NCBI RefSeq assembly: GCF_900188455.1
Contig: NZ_FZOL01000004.1
Location: forward strand, 62,001-126,000
DNA from: Pseudomonas japonica
GTDB taxonomy: Bacteria > Pseudomonadota > Gammaproteobacteria > Pseudomonadales > Pseudomonadaceae
DNA: 64,000 bases
Direction of reading: 5' to 3'
The notes beneath the pieces were generated by a model. The model was not told the DNA's origin, did no database searches, and saw only the letters and a program-made list of their open reading frames with translations. This document shows, piece by piece, positions 24,527 to 36,673 of the stretch (the stretch's first letter is position 1; every line of letters starts with the position of its first letter). A program made the translations under genes and the position numbers.

Positions 24527-26422
24527 ATGAATTCCCGTTCCCGCTTGATCGCCTGGCTGCTGTGGCCAGTGCTGGCCCTTGGTAGTGCCATGGCACTGGC
24601 CGAACCTGTCGAAGGAGCGGCAAAAGCCCTGCACCTGCTGGACTACATCGGCGCCGACTACCCGGCCACCGTCGAGTCCGGCAAGGTCATCGATACGTCC
24701 GAATACCACGAACAGCTGGAATTCATCGGCACCCTTCAGGGCCTGCTCGCCGCCTTGCCCGAGCGTCCCCAGCGCAAGGCGCTGGAAGACGGCGCAGTCG
24801 CGTTGCGCCAGGCCATCGACGAGCGCCAGGACGGCGCCGGCGTGGCCCGTCAGGCCCGGCAGTTGGGGGCCGAGCTGGCGCTGGCCTACGAGGTTGCCCT
24901 GGCGCCCCTGATCACCCCCGATCCGACGCGCGGCGCGCCGCTGTACGCCCAGCATTGCTCGGTCTGCCATGGTGACAGCGGTGCCGGCGACGGCCCGGCG
25001 GGTGTCGGTCTGGAGCCGGCCCCGGCCAATCTGCGCGATGCGGCGCGACTCGACCGTCTGAGCCTCTACGATCTCTACAACACCCTCGGGCTGGGTATCG
25101 AAGGCACCGACATGCCGTCCTTCGCCGATCAGCTCGACGAGCGCCAGCGCTGGGACCTGGCCACCTATATCGCCAGTTTCACCGCCGATCCGGCCAGGGC
25201 CGCCAGCGGTTCATCGTTCAGTCTCGGCGACCTGGCCCGGCAGACCCCGGCCGAAGTCGAAGCCAGCCAGGGCCCCGACGCACTGCTGACCTTCCGCGCC
25301 CAGCGGGCCAAGCCGCCGCAGGTCAAGCGGGGGCCGGGCCAGTTGCTCGACTACACCGCCAGCACCCTCGACAAGAGCCTGGCGGCCTATCAGGGCGGCG
25401 ACCACGAGCAGGCCTACGACCTGTCGGTGGCGGCCTATCTGGAAGGTTTCGAGCTGGTGGAAAGCTCGCTGGACAACGTCGACAGCACGGTGCGCAAGGA
25501 CACCGAGAAGGCGCTCATGGCCTACCGCCAGTCCCTGCAGGACGGTCTGCCAGTGGAGCAGGTCAAGGCCAGGCTGGAGGTGGCCAAGGCCAAGCTGCAA
25601 GCCTGTGCCGGGCTGCTGGGTGGCGACGGCCTGAGCTGGTCGCTGAGCTACATTTCCGGCCTGCTGATCCTGCTGCGTGAAGGTCTCGAAGCGATCCTGG
25701 TGCTGGCGGCGATTCTTGCGTTCCTGCGCAACACCGGTCAGCAGGCCGCAGTGCGCAGCGTCAACGTCGGCTGGGGCCTGGCGCTGGTCGCCGGTTTCGC
25801 CACCTGGGCGCTGGCGGCCTACGTGATCGATGTCGGCGGCGCCCAGCGCGAGCTGCTGGAAGGCTGCACGGCGCTGTTCGCCTGCGTCATGGTGCTGTGG
25901 CTCGGCGTGTGGATGCACGACCGCCGTCACGCCGCGGCCTGGCAGAACTACATCAAGAGCAGTCTGGTCGGCGGCGGTGGCCGTTTCGGTTTCGCCGTGC
26001 TGGCATTCTTCTCGGTGTACCGCGAGCTGTTCGAAGTGATCCTGTTCTACGAAACCCTGTGGCTGCAGGCTGGCCCTGCGGGCCATCAGGCGGTGCTGGC
26101 CGGTGGCGTCACGGCGCTGGTGCTGCTGATCGGCCTGGCCTGGGTGATCCTGCGCGGTTCGGCGAAGCTGCCGCTGTCGCTGTTCTTCAGCATCAACGCG
26201 GCGCTGCTCTGCGCGCTGTCGGTGGTCTTCGCCGGGCATGGCGTCAAGGCGTTGCAGGAGGCCGGGGTCTTCGGTACCCACCCGGTGCCGTTCTTCGACT
26301 TCGACTGGCTGGGCATCCACGCCGATGCCTATTCCCTGGCCGCCCAGGCCGCCGCGCTGCTGGCCATCGTCGTGCTCTACGGGCGCAGCTGGCTGGCCTC
26401 CCGTCGCGTGGCCGCGTCCTGA
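24527..26422 (+). CDS. Cytochrome c-FTR1 iron permease fusion
   Basis: This 631-aa protein has a signal peptide (residues 1-26, LWPVLALGSAMALAEP) and a helical region with a class I cytochrome c domain: haem motif C144-S-V-C-H148 and axial Met196 in TDMPSF. A second helical segment follows, and then a C-terminal FTR1 permease (from about 370) with seven likely membrane helices. The iron motifs are REGLE at 384-388 and RELFE at 499-503. The periplasmic haem domain could pass electrons to or from iron during uptake, replacing the separate ferroxidase of Fet3/EfeO systems. The start at 24527 gives the signal peptide; the frame is open 32 codons further up. A hairpin follows the stop. Confidence 0.9.
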   Translation: MNSRSRLIAWLLWPVLALGSAMALAEPVEGAAKALHLLDYIGADYPATVESGKVIDTSEYHEQLEFIGTLQGLLAALPERPQRKALEDGAVALRQAIDERQDGAGVARQARQLGAELALAYEVALAPLITPDPTRGAPLYAQHCSVCHGDSGAGDGPAGVGLEPAPANLRDAARLDRLSLYDLYNTLGLGIEGTDMPSFADQLDERQRWDLATYIASFTADPARAASGSSFSLGDLARQTPAEVEASQGPDALLTFRAQRAKPPQVKRGPGQLLDYTASTLDKSLAAYQGGDHEQAYDLSVAAYLEGFELVESSLDNVDSTVRKDTEKALMAYRQSLQDGLPVEQVKARLEVAKAKLQACAGLLGGDGLSWSLSYISGLLILLREGLEAILVLAAILAFLRNTGQQAAVRSVNVGWGLALVAGFATWALAAYVIDVGGAQRELLEGCTALFACVMVLWLGVWMHDRRHAAAWQNYIKSSLVGGGGRFGFAVLAFFSVYRELFEVILFYETLWLQAGPAGHQAVLAGGVTALVLLIGLAWVILRGSAKLPLSLFFSINAALLCALSVVFAGHGVKALQEAGVFGTHPVPFFDFDWLGIHADAYSLAAQAAALLAIVVLYGRSWLASRRVAAS

Positions 26423-26431
26423 TTTGAAGCG

Positions 26432-26460
26432 GGGCGGGCAAGCAGCGATACTGCCCGCCC
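26432..26460 (+). terminator. Terminator after the FTR1 gene
   Basis: A 9-bp perfect stem GGGCGGGCA / TGCCCGCCC with an 11-nt loop is followed by GTTT. It lies 9 bp after the FTR1 stop and upstream of the YaiI-like gene. Confidence 0.75.
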
Positions 26461-26488
26461 GTTTCAAGTCGTTGTGGATAACTCCCTC

Positions 26489-26938
26489 ATGCGTGTCTGG
26501 ATCGATGCCGACGCCTGTCCGAAGCTGGCCAGGGATCAAGTCGTCAAATTCGCTCTCAAGCGTCAGTTCGACGTGGTGATGGTGGCCGGTGGGCCCCAGG
26601 CCAAGCCGCCGTTCGCCTGTGTGAAGCTGATCGTCGTGCCCAGTGGCATGGATGCCGCCGACGATTATCTGGTGGAGCATGCGCAGCCAGGCGAGCTGGT
26701 GATCTGCAGCGACGTGCCGCTGGCCGACCGGCTGATCAAGAAGGGCGTGGCGGCACTCGACCCGCGTGGCCGCGAGTTCGACGAGCGCAACATGGGCGAG
26801 CGCCTGGCGGTGCGGAATCTGTTCACCGATCTGCGCGAGCAGGGGCAGGTGGGGGGAGGGCAGGCGGCCTATGGGGACAAGGACAAACAGGCGTTCGCCA
26901 ATGCGCTGGACCGGATTCTGACGCGGCTGACGCGGTAA
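26489..26938 (+). CDS. YaiI/YqxD (DUF188, UPF0178) family protein
   Basis: This 149-aa soluble protein starts MRVWIDADACPKLARDQVVKFA, the family N-terminal block with the acidic DADACP motif. An alternative GTG at 26474 adds five residues (MDNSL) and is less likely. Other conserved blocks are VPSGMDAADDYLVEHAQPGELVICSDVPLADRLIKKG and ALDPRGREFDERN. These resemble a PIN-like nuclease fold with several Asp residues, but no activity has been established to my knowledge. It stands alone between terminators. Confidence 0.93.
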   Translation: MRVWIDADACPKLARDQVVKFALKRQFDVVMVAGGPQAKPPFACVKLIVVPSGMDAADDYLVEHAQPGELVICSDVPLADRLIKKGVAALDPRGREFDERNMGERLAVRNLFTDLREQGQVGGGQAAYGDKDKQAFANALDRILTRLTR

Positions 26939-26941
26939 AGC

Positions 26942-26964
26942 CGCGCCCCTGCGAGAGGGGCGCG
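26942..26964. terminator. Bidirectional terminator hairpin
   Basis: A 9-bp stem CGCGCCCCT / AGGGGCGCG with a 5-nt loop sits between the convergent yaiI-like and elbB genes. The right side runs GTTTACG; the left is not T-rich. Confidence 0.75.
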
Positions 26965-26975
26965 TTTACGCGGGG

Positions 26976-27641
26976 TCACTCGCCTTCGTGGGTCAGCTCC
27001 AGCACCCGGTCCACCAGCTTGTAGATGCCGCCCGCGGCATCGCTGATCGACTGCGCCAGCATGTAGGCAGGGGTGGTGACCAGCTTGCGCTGGGTGTCCT
27101 CGACGATGTCATGCACATCGCACTCTTCGTGGGTGCCACCCATCTTGACGATGGCCGCGCTGGTGTCGGCATCGTTGCCGATGGTGCAGACCACGCCCGG
27201 GCCGTAGATCTTCGCCGCCAGCGCCGGCGAGATGCAGATCAGGCCGACCGGCTTGCCCGCCTCGGCGAAGGCTTCGGCCACGACCAGGACATCCGGGTGC
27301 ACCGTGCAGCCGGGGCCGTCGACGGCGAAGCTGGAGAGGTTCTTCGCCGCGCCGAACCCGCCGGGCACGATCAGCGCATCGAAATCGTCGACATCGGCTT
27401 CGCGCAGATCCTTGATGTTGCCGCGGGCGATGCGTGCCGACTCCACCAGGACATTGCGCGATTCGGGCATCTGCTCGCCGGTCAGGTGGTTGATCACATG
27501 CAATTGCGCGATGTTCGGCGCGAAGCACTGCACCTGGGCGCCACGCTGATCGAGGCGCAGCAGGGTGATCACGCTCTCGTGGATTTCCGCGCCGTCGTAG
27601 ACGCCGCAGCCTGACAGAATCACAGCAACTTTTTTGGTCAT
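26976..27641 (-). CDS. elbB: ElbB-like glyoxalase (DJ-1/PfpI family)
   Basis: This 221-aa cytosolic protein has the class I glutamine-amidotransferase-like fold. The N-terminus MTKKVAVILSGCGVYDGAEIHESVITLLRLDQRGAQVQCFAPN is distinctive for ElbB, and the nucleophile-elbow stretch is PVGLICISPALAAKIYG with Cys in the position expected. VVCTIGNDADTSAAIVKMGGTHEECDVHDIV also matches. E. coli ElbB has weak glyoxalase activity and was once linked to isoprenoid synthesis; the physiological role is uncertain. The promoter must lie in the 113-bp gap to the divergent desaturase gene. Confidence 0.93.
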   Translation of the reverse strand: MTKKVAVILSGCGVYDGAEIHESVITLLRLDQRGAQVQCFAPNIAQLHVINHLTGEQMPESRNVLVESARIARGNIKDLREADVDDFDALIVPGGFGAAKNLSSFAVDGPGCTVHPDVLVVAEAFAEAGKPVGLICISPALAAKIYGPGVVCTIGNDADTSAAIVKMGGTHEECDVHDIVEDTQRKLVTTPAYMLAQSISDAAGGIYKLVDRVLELTHEGE

Positions 27642-27754
27642 GCTTCCTACTCCCGATTCGAGGCGCTAAATGTCGTCTAGTTTGGCAGTTGTCGCCATAG
27701 GGATTACAGCATTGTCGGCCTAATCTTGATCCATCGCCTGAAAATGGACCTGTC

Positions 27755-29050
27755 ATGGACTTCATCCTGTACGCCGTGCCGTTCTTCTTCATTCTGATCG
27801 CGGTGGAACTGTTGGCCGATCGCTTCCGGGGCATGCGCAATTACCGGGTGGCCGATACGGTCAACAGCCTGAGCGCGGGTGTCCTGTCCACCACCTTCGG
27901 CCTGCTGACCAAGGGCGTGGGGTTGGTGACCTACGCGGTCGCGGTGGAGCATCTGGCCGTATTCCAGCTGCCGGCCGAGGCCTGGTGGGTATGGGTGCTG
28001 GCCTTCATCGCCTACGACTTCTGCTACTACTGGCTGCACCGCTTCGGCCATGAGCGCAACATCCTCTGGGCCGCGCACTCGGTGCATCACCAGAGCGAGG
28101 ACTACAACCTCTCCACCGCGTTGCGCCAGACCAGCACCGGCTTCCTCCTGTCGTGGATCTTCTACCTGCCGCTGGCGGTGCTCGGTGTGCCTCTGCTGGT
28201 GTTCGTCAGCGTCGGCGCGCTGAACCTGCTGTACCAGTTCTGGGTACATACCCGGCACATCCCGAAACTGGGCTGGTACGAGTGGCTGTTCGTCACGCCG
28301 TCCAATCATCGCGTTCACCATGCGCAGAATCCTTTGTACTTGGATCGCAACTACGGTGGGGTGTTCATTCTCTGGGACCGCCTGTTCGGCACCTTCCAGC
28401 CCGAGGACGACGCCGAGCCGGTGATTTTCGGGGTGACCACCCCCCTGGCGAGCTGGAATCCGCTATGGGCCAACCTGCAGTTCTACGCCCAGCTGTGGAG
28501 CGACGCGCGGCATGCCGAACGCTGGCGGGACAAGCTGCGCATCTGGTTCATGCCCACCGGTTGGCGCCCGGACGATGTGGCGCGACGTTATCCACAGGCG
28601 AAGCAGAATCTGCTCGATTTCCGCAAGTTCGAGGTGCCGCTGGCCTGGCCGCGGCAGCTCTACGTGGTACTGCAGTTCGCCGTGTATGTGGCGTTGGGCA
28701 GCTATCTGATGCAGGCGGGCGCGCGGCTGCCGGTAGCGGCATTGCTGCTCGGCGCGGGGGTGATGGGCTTCGGTCTGTTCGTGCTGGGGACGGCGCTGGA
28801 GAACCGTCCCTGGGCACTGCGTCTGGAACTGCTGCGGCTGGCGCTGAACCTGCCGGCGTTCGCCCTGGCGGGGTGGAGCGGCCTAGGGCCGGTCACCGCG
28901 CTCGGATGGGTCGGGTTGCTCGCTTACAGCCTGCTCAGCCTGATCGGCCTGTACGTCAGCCGCTTCGCGCCTGGCGATGCGCGCGGCCTTGAAGCGCCGG
29001 CGCAGCCACAGGCAGCCACCGAGCAGCAGCAGGCCGCCGAGCACCCATAG
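27755..29050 (+). CDS. Sterol desaturase family membrane di-iron protein
   Basis: This 431-aa protein has about nine hydrophobic segments. The eight-His di-iron motif of the fatty-acid hydroxylase superfamily is present: H95-RFG-H99, H108-SV-H111-H112 and, further on, HTRH plus SNHRVHH. The substrate is unknown; the family includes sterol desaturases, hydroxylases and alkylglycerol monooxygenase. The C-terminal 150 residues add further membrane segments (LLLGAGVMGFGLFVLG) beyond the usual domain. Its last 168 nt overlap the 3' end of the convergent dedA gene, so the C-terminal tail (PAQPQAATEQQQAAEHP) has relaxed composition. Confidence 0.9.
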   Translation: MDFILYAVPFFFILIAVELLADRFRGMRNYRVADTVNSLSAGVLSTTFGLLTKGVGLVTYAVAVEHLAVFQLPAEAWWVWVLAFIAYDFCYYWLHRFGHERNILWAAHSVHHQSEDYNLSTALRQTSTGFLLSWIFYLPLAVLGVPLLVFVSVGALNLLYQFWVHTRHIPKLGWYEWLFVTPSNHRVHHAQNPLYLDRNYGGVFILWDRLFGTFQPEDDAEPVIFGVTTPLASWNPLWANLQFYAQLWSDARHAERWRDKLRIWFMPTGWRPDDVARRYPQAKQNLLDFRKFEVPLAWPRQLYVVLQFAVYVALGSYLMQAGARLPVAALLLGAGVMGFGLFVLGTALENRPWALRLELLRLALNLPAFALAGWSGLGPVTALGWVGLLAYSLLSLIGLYVSRFAPGDARGLEAPAQPQAATEQQQAAEHP

Positions 29051-29527
29051 TTCGTATTTCTTCACGTTGCCCAGCAGGCCTTCGAGAATCGCGCCGAAAT
29101 GATAGGCCGCGGCACCGAGGGCCAGCGCCCAGATCGCCGCGCCGATGCCGTTGAGCAGCAGGTAGCGGCGCGGTGGGTAACCGGACAGGCCGATGGCCAC
29201 CGGCATTACGGTGCGCAGGCCGTAGACGAAGCGGAAGCTCAGGACCCAGATGTCCGGGTGGCGGCGCACATGCTCCAGGGCGCGGTCGCCCATCATCTGC
29301 CAGCGCGGCTTGCGCGCGAGCAATTTGCGCCCATGACGGCGGCCCATGAAGTACCAGAGCTGGTCGCCGGCGTAGCTGCCGAAGAACGCCACCAGCACCA
29401 CCAGGTTGATATCCATGTAGCCACGGAACGCCAGGAATCCGGCAAGCACCAGGATGGTCTCGCCTTCAAAGAACGTACCTAGAAAAAGGGCAAAGTAGCC
29501 AAAATCTTGCAGGAATTGTTGAAGCAT
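28883..29527 (-). CDS. DedA family membrane protein
   Basis: This 214-aa inner-membrane protein of the DedA (SNARE-associated/VTT) family starts MLQQFLQDFGYFALFLGTFFEGETILVLAGFLAFRGYM, with the membrane-embedded acidic FEGE. The conserved F/YxGDQLWYFMGRRHG and RFVYGLRTVMPVAIGLSGYPPRRYLLLNGIGAAIWA follow. DedA proteins are linked to flippase activity, polymyxin resistance and membrane potential. The tail after about residue 175 is basic and then acidic (ARREAADVQADQAEQAVSEQPDPSERGDRP) and is coded in the antisense overlap with the desaturase gene. Confidence 0.92.
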   Translation of the reverse strand: MLQQFLQDFGYFALFLGTFFEGETILVLAGFLAFRGYMDINLVVLVAFFGSYAGDQLWYFMGRRHGRKLLARKPRWQMMGDRALEHVRRHPDIWVLSFRFVYGLRTVMPVAIGLSGYPPRRYLLLNGIGAAIWALALGAAAYHFGAILEGLLGNVKKYELWVLGGLLLLGGCLWLRRRFKAARIARREAADVQADQAEQAVSEQPDPSERGDRP

Positions 29528-29549
29528 TTTCTGGATGCTGGCGAAATGA

Positions 29550-30746
<1,197 letters not shown>

Positions 30747-30765
30747 CGCCCTTCAGGAACGCAAG

Positions 30766-33000
30766 ATGAATAACGAAGCACTGATCGAAGCCGCTGTGAA
30801 GGACGTCAAGGAAGTACCGGCCGCACCCGAGCCGATGCTGGAAACCCCGCCGGAGCCCGAAGTGGTGCCGGCGCCAGCGGCGGAAGCGCCGGCGGTCGCG
30901 CCCGTGCCGGCGGTTGCCGTGCCGGGCCTGGATGACAGCAGCCTGTACATCCATCGCGAGCTGTCGCAGTTGCAGTTCAACATCCGCGTGCTGGAACAGG
31001 CGCTGGATGAGTCCTACCCCTTGCTGGAGCGGCTGAAGTTTCTGCTGATCTTCTCCAGCAACCTGGACGAGTTCTTCGAAATTCGTGTTGCGGGCTTGAA
31101 GAAGCAGATCACCTTCGCCCGCGAGCAGGCCGGTGCCGACGGCCTGCAGCCGCACCAGGCGCTGGCGCGCATCAGCGACCTGGTGCACAGCGAAGTGCAT
31201 CGCCAGTACGCGATCCTCAACGATGTGCTGTTGCCGGAGCTGGAAAAGCACCAGATCCGCTTCATCCGTCGCCGTCACTGGACCACCAAGCTCAAGACCT
31301 GGGTGCGTCGCTTCTTCCGCGACGAGATCGCGCCGATCATCACCCCGATCGGCCTCGATCCGACCCACCCGTTCCCGTTGCTGGTGAACAAGAGCCTGAA
31401 CTTCATCGTCGAACTGGAAGGCATCGACGCCTTCGGTCGCGACTCCGGCCTGGCGATCATCCCGGCCCCGCGCCTGCTGCCGCGGATCATCCGCGTGCCG
31501 GAAGACGTCGGTGGCCCCGGCGCCAACTACGTGTTCCTTTCGTCGATGATCCACGCCCACGCCGACGACCTGTTCCAGGGCATGAAGGTCAAGGGCTGCT
31601 ACCAGTTCCGCCTGACCCGCAACGCCGACCTGGCGCTGGATTCGGAGGACGTCGAAGACCTCGCGCGCGCCCTGCGCGGCGAGCTGTTCTCGCGGCGCTA
31701 CGGTGACGCGGTGCGTCTGGAAGTCGCCGATACCTGCCCGAAACACCTGTCCGACTACCTGCTCAAGCAATTCAGCCTGAGCGAGAACGAGCTCTATCAG
31801 GTCAACGGTCCGGTCAACCTGACCCGCCTGTTCAGCATCACCGGCCTGGAGAGTCACCCGGAGCTGCAGTACACGCCGTTCACTCCGGCGATCCCCAAGC
31901 TGTTGCAGAACAGCGAGAACATTTTCAGCGTGGTGAGCAAGCAGGACATCCTGCTGATGCACCCGTTCGAGTCCTTCACCCCGGTGGTGGACATGCTGCG
32001 CCAGGCGGCCAAGGACCCGCACGTCCTGGCGGTGCGCCAGACCCTCTACCGCAGCGGCGCCAACTCGGAAATCGTCGATGCCCTGGTGGATGCCGCGCGC
32101 AACGGCAAGGAAGTCACCGCGGTCATCGAGCTGCGCGCGCGTTTCGACGAAGAATCCAACCTGCAGATGGCCAGCCGTCTGCAGGCCGCCGGTGCTGTGG
32201 TCATCTATGGCGTGGTCGGCTTCAAGACCCACGCCAAGATGATGCTGATCCTGCGTCGTGAAGCGGGCGAGATCGTCCGCTACGCGCACCTGGGCACCGG
32301 CAACTACCACGCCGGCAACGCCCGCCTGTATACCGACTACAGCCTGCTGACCTCCGATGACGCCCTGTGCGAGGACGTCGGCAAGTTGTTCAGCCAGCTG
32401 ATCGGCATGGGCAAGACCCTGCGCATGAAGAAGCTGCTGCACGCGCCTTTCACCCTGAAGAAAGGCATGCTCGACATGATCGCCCGGGAAACCCAGTTCG
32501 CCCTGGAAGGCAAACCGGCGCACATCATCGCCAAGTTCAACTCGCTGACCGATCCGAAGATCATCCGCGCGCTGTACAAGGCCAGCCAGTCCGGCGTGCG
32601 CATCGACCTGGTGGTGCGTGGCATGTGCTGCCTGCGTCCGGGTATTGCCGGCGTGTCGCACAACATTCATGTGCGCTCGATCATCGGCCGCTTCCTCGAG
32701 CACACCCGGGTCTTCTACTTCCTCAATGGCGGCGATGAGCAGATCTTCCTGTCCAGTGCCGACTGGATGGAGCGCAACCTCGACAAGCGTGTCGAGACCT
32801 GTTTCCCGGTGGAAGGCAAGAAATTGCTGTTGCGGGTGAAGAAGGAGCTGGAAGGCTATCTGACCGACAACACCCATGCGTGGATCCTGCAGGCGGACGG
32901 TCGCTACGTGCGCAGCTCGCCGACCGGCAACCAGAACCCGCGCAGTGCCCAGGCGACCCTGCTGGAGCGCCTGAGCAACCCGGTGCTTATCGTACGCTGA
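30766..33000 (+). CDS. ppk: Polyphosphate kinase 1
   Basis: This 744-aa membrane-associated enzyme makes polyphosphate from ATP. The N-terminal domain starts at about residue 55 ([20 protein letters not shown]) after a 50-residue Ala/Pro/Glu-rich leader ([20 protein letters not shown]), longer than in E. coli. Two HKD-type motifs hold the catalytic histidines: KTHAK with the phospho-acceptor H489, and [10 protein letters not shown] further on. Other conserved segments are [26 protein letters not shown] and TDYSLLT. It overlaps the convergent ppx gene by 14 nt and probably shares the Pho-type promoter of hemB. Confidence 0.97.
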   Translation: MNNEALIEAAVKDVKEVPAAPEPMLETPPEPEVVPAPAAEAPAVAPVPAVAVPGLDDSSLYIHRELSQLQFNIRVLEQALDESYPLLERLKFLLIFSSNLDEFFEIRVAGLKKQITFAREQAGADGLQPHQALARISDLVHSEVHRQYAILNDVLLPELEKHQIRFIRRRHWTTKLKTWVRRFFRDEIAPIITPIGLDPTHPFPLLVNKSLNFIVELEGIDAFGRDSGLAIIPAPRLLPRIIRVPEDVGGPGANYVFLSSMIHAHADDLFQGMKVKGCYQFRLTRNADLALDSEDVEDLARALRGELFSRRYGDAVRLEVADTCPKHLSDYLLKQFSLSENELYQVNGPVNLTRLFSITGLESHPELQYTPFTPAIPKLLQNSENIFSVVSKQDILLMHPFESFTPVVDMLRQAAKDPHVLAVRQTLYRSGANSEIVDALVDAARNGKEVTAVIELRARFDEESNLQMASRLQAAGAVVIYGVVGFKTHAKMMLILRREAGEIVRYAHLGTGNYHAGNARLYTDYSLLTSDDALCEDVGKLFSQLIGMGKTLRMKKLLHAPFTLKKGMLDMIARETQFALEGKPAHIIAKFNSLTDPKIIRALYKASQSGVRIDLVVRGMCCLRPGIAGVSHNIHVRSIIGRFLEHTRVFYFLNGGDEQIFLSSADWMERNLDKRVETCFPVEGKKLLLRVKKELEGYLTDNTHAWILQADGRYVRSSPTGNQNPRSAQATLLERLSNPVLIVR

Positions 33001-34489
33001 GGATGAAGCCGACCCGGGTCAGCCACTCGGCCTCCTGGTCGAAGTCGGCCTGGGTCAGCTGGTTTTCCAGCAGCCAGCCATCCGGGAAGGCGACCGCCAG
33101 GCTGTCGCCGCTGGCGTGCAGTTCCACCTTCGGCATCTGCTGGGTGCCGCGGATGTGGTGGAACAGGATGGCGAAGCGCAGCAGCACGCACAGGCGAATC
33201 AGCTTCACGCCTTCGTCGCCGAACTCGGCGAACTTGTCCTTGGGAATGTTGCGGCGATGGCCGCGTACCAGCAGGGCCAGCATCTGCTGGTCCTCGCGGG
33301 AGAAGCCGGCCAGGTCGGAGTGTTCGATCAGGTAGGCGCCGTGCTTGTGGTAGTGGTAGTGGGCGATGTCCAGGCCCACTTCATGCACCTTGGCCGCCCA
33401 GCCCAGCAGTTCACGCCAGATACCGTCCTGCAGATCCCATGCCTCGGCCACCTGGTCGAAGGCATGCAATGCCTTGCGCTCGACGCGCGCGGCCTGGCTC
33501 TGGTCGACGTGGTAGCGCTCCATCAGCGAGGTCAGGGTGCGCTCGCGCACGTCCTCGTGGTGATGGCGGCCGAGCAGGTCGTACAGCACCCCCTCGCGCA
33601 GGGCGCCGTCGCAGTGGTCCATGCGCTGCAGTTCGAGGGCATCGAAGATCGCTTCGAGGATGGCCAGGCCGGCCGGGAAGATCGCCCGGCGGTCGGGCTT
33701 GACCCCGTCGAAGTCGATCTTGTCGATCTCGCCGAGCTTGAACAGCTTGCGCTTGAGCCAGGCCAGTCCCTCGGCGTTGACTTCGCCACTGCCCAGGCCA
33801 CCCGCCTTGATCGCCGAGCCGATGGCGCGGATGGTCCCGGAAGAGCCGATGGCTTCGTCCCAGCCCAGGCGGTGCAGGGCGGTCTCGATGCTCATCAGTT
33901 CCAGGCGCGCCGCGGTGTAGGCCTGGGCGTAGCGCGCCGGGGTGATCTTGCCGTCGCGGAAATAGCGCTGGGTGAAGCTGACGCAGCCCATCTGCAGGCT
34001 CTCGCGCAGCAGCGGTTCGAAGCGCTGGCCGATGATGAATTCGGTACTGCCGCCGCCGATGTCGGCCACCAGGCGCTTGCCCGGGGTGTCGGCGAGGGTA
34101 TGGGACACGCCCAGATAGATGAGGCGGGCTTCTTCGCGGCCGGAAATCACTTCCACCGGGTGGCCGAGGATTTCTTCGGCGCGGCGGATGAATTCGCCGC
34201 GGTTGCGCGCCTCGCGCAGGGCGTTGGTGCCGACGATGCGCACCGAGCCCGGTGGCATGCCGTTGATCAGTTGGGAGAAGCGCTTCAGGCAGTCGAGACC
34301 GCGCTGCATGGATTCTTCGCTGAGCTGACGCTCTTCATTGATACCGGCCGCCAGTTGAACCTTTTCGCCATTGCGCTCGAGGATGCGGATCTCGCTGTGA
34401 TGGGCTTTGGCTACAACCATGTGGAAACTGTTGGAGCCAAGGTCGATGGCGGCGATCAGGGAGAGGTTCTTGGCGGTGGAATGGGGCAT
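32987..34489 (-). CDS. ppx: Exopolyphosphatase
   Basis: This 500-aa enzyme removes phosphate from polyphosphate ends. The N-terminal actin-like ATPase fold has [17 protein letters not shown] (phosphate 1), catalytic region [12 protein letters not shown] and phosphate 2 loop [12 protein letters not shown]. The C-terminal HD-type helical domain has [35 protein letters not shown]. Length and order fit the Ppx/GppA family, Ppx branch. It is convergent with ppk, overlapping by 14 nt, and divergent from trxA. Confidence 0.96.
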   Translation of the reverse strand: MPHSTAKNLSLIAAIDLGSNSFHMVVAKAHHSEIRILERNGEKVQLAAGINEERQLSEESMQRGLDCLKRFSQLINGMPPGSVRIVGTNALREARNRGEFIRRAEEILGHPVEVISGREEARLIYLGVSHTLADTPGKRLVADIGGGSTEFIIGQRFEPLLRESLQMGCVSFTQRYFRDGKITPARYAQAYTAARLELMSIETALHRLGWDEAIGSSGTIRAIGSAIKAGGLGSGEVNAEGLAWLKRKLFKLGEIDKIDFDGVKPDRRAIFPAGLAILEAIFDALELQRMDHCDGALREGVLYDLLGRHHHEDVRERTLTSLMERYHVDQSQAARVERKALHAFDQVAEAWDLQDGIWRELLGWAAKVHEVGLDIAHYHYHKHGAYLIEHSDLAGFSREDQQMLALLVRGHRRNIPKDKFAEFGDEGVKLIRLCVLLRFAILFHHIRGTQQMPKVELHASGDSLAVAFPDGWLLENQLTQADFDQEAEWLTRVGFILSVR

Positions 34490-34729
34490 GGTAGTTGGCT
34501 TCTCGGTCGTTAACCTGGCAATCCTGCCACGATAGTCGGCTTACGCCAACGCGCGGTAATCCCGGGCTTGATATGGCGCAGTTTTGCGTAAGAAATATGA
34601 CTTCTGTGTGACAGTCGATACGCTGGGTCATCAACTATCATAGTTAGACTCAATCGGTTGCGACTTCCTGTCGACAGGCAGGGCGGCTATGATGGGCGAC
34701 GTTTTTTGCTTCCGACCTTGGAGATTTCC

Positions 34730-35059
34730 ATGAGCAGCGATCTTATCAAACACGTCACCGACGCTTCCTTCGAAGCCGACGTTCTCAAGGCCGAAGGCCC
34801 TGTACTGGTGGACTACTGGGCTGAGTGGTGCGGCCCGTGCAAAATGATCGCTCCGGTCCTGGACGAGATTGCCAGCAGCTATGAAGGCCGCCTGACCGTC
34901 GTCAAGCTGAACATCGACCAGAACGCTGAAACCCCTAGCAAACATGGCGTACGTGGTATCCCGACGCTGATGCTGTTCAAGGACGGCAACATCCAGGCCA
35001 CCAAGGTTGGCGCCCTGTCCAAATCCCAGCTGGCAGCCTTCATCGACGCTAATCTGTGA
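34730..35059 (+). CDS. trxA: Thioredoxin 1
   Basis: This 109-aa cytosolic protein-disulfide reductase has the active site W-C34-G-P-C37-K, residue D28 in [13 protein letters not shown], cis-Pro in GIPTLMLF, and ends [12 protein letters not shown]. The start MSSDLIKHV at 34730 follows CTTGGAGATTTCC; upstream in-frame sequence is not thioredoxin-like. It is followed by a strong terminator and then the rho leader. Confidence 0.98.
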   Translation: MSSDLIKHVTDASFEADVLKAEGPVLVDYWAEWCGPCKMIAPVLDEIASSYEGRLTVVKLNIDQNAETPSKHGVRGIPTLMLFKDGNIQATKVGALSKSQLAAFIDANL

Positions 35060-35065
35060 GCCTCG

Positions 35066-35094
35066 GAAAAGCCCCGCAATTGTCGGGGCTTTTC
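35066..35094 (+). terminator. Terminator after trxA
   Basis: An 11-bp stem GAAAAGCCCCG / CGGGGCTTTTC has a 7-nt loop and a T/C-rich tail, beginning 7 bp after the trxA stop. Confidence 0.92.
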
Positions 35095-35286
35095 TCTTTC
35101 TGGTGACTAGACGCCAGAAAAAGCAGGTGTTACATTCGGCCTCGCACTGTTTCTCCAGTGCCCCCTGCACGCCCGTCGCCGCATTCCAATTCGAATTCAG
35201 TACGCGATCTTTCGCCTCCCGCGGCGCGGCTTCATTAAGCCAGATGCTTAATCTCTCCCTTCATACATGATTACTCCATTCCCCTT

Positions 35287-36546
<1,260 letters not shown>

Positions 36547-36564
36547 GCACTCGCCATGTGCAAG

Positions 36565-36586
36565 AGCCGGGGAAACCCGGCTTTTT
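36565..36586 (+). terminator. Terminator after rho
   Basis: The stem is AGCCGGG / CCCGGCT with a short A-rich loop, followed by five T residues. It starts 19 bp after the rho stop. Confidence 0.92.
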
Positions 36587-36673
36587 GCTATCTGTCCTTC
36601 AGACTATTCTGACTCGCCCGGTTCGGCGCTACACTGCCCACCCCGACCGATACGGCCAACACGAGGCTCACGC

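Noticed and set aside
26474..26488. Alternative GTG start of the YaiI-like gene
   Set aside because: The family N-terminus begins at MRVWIDADACP; the extra five residues are not typical.
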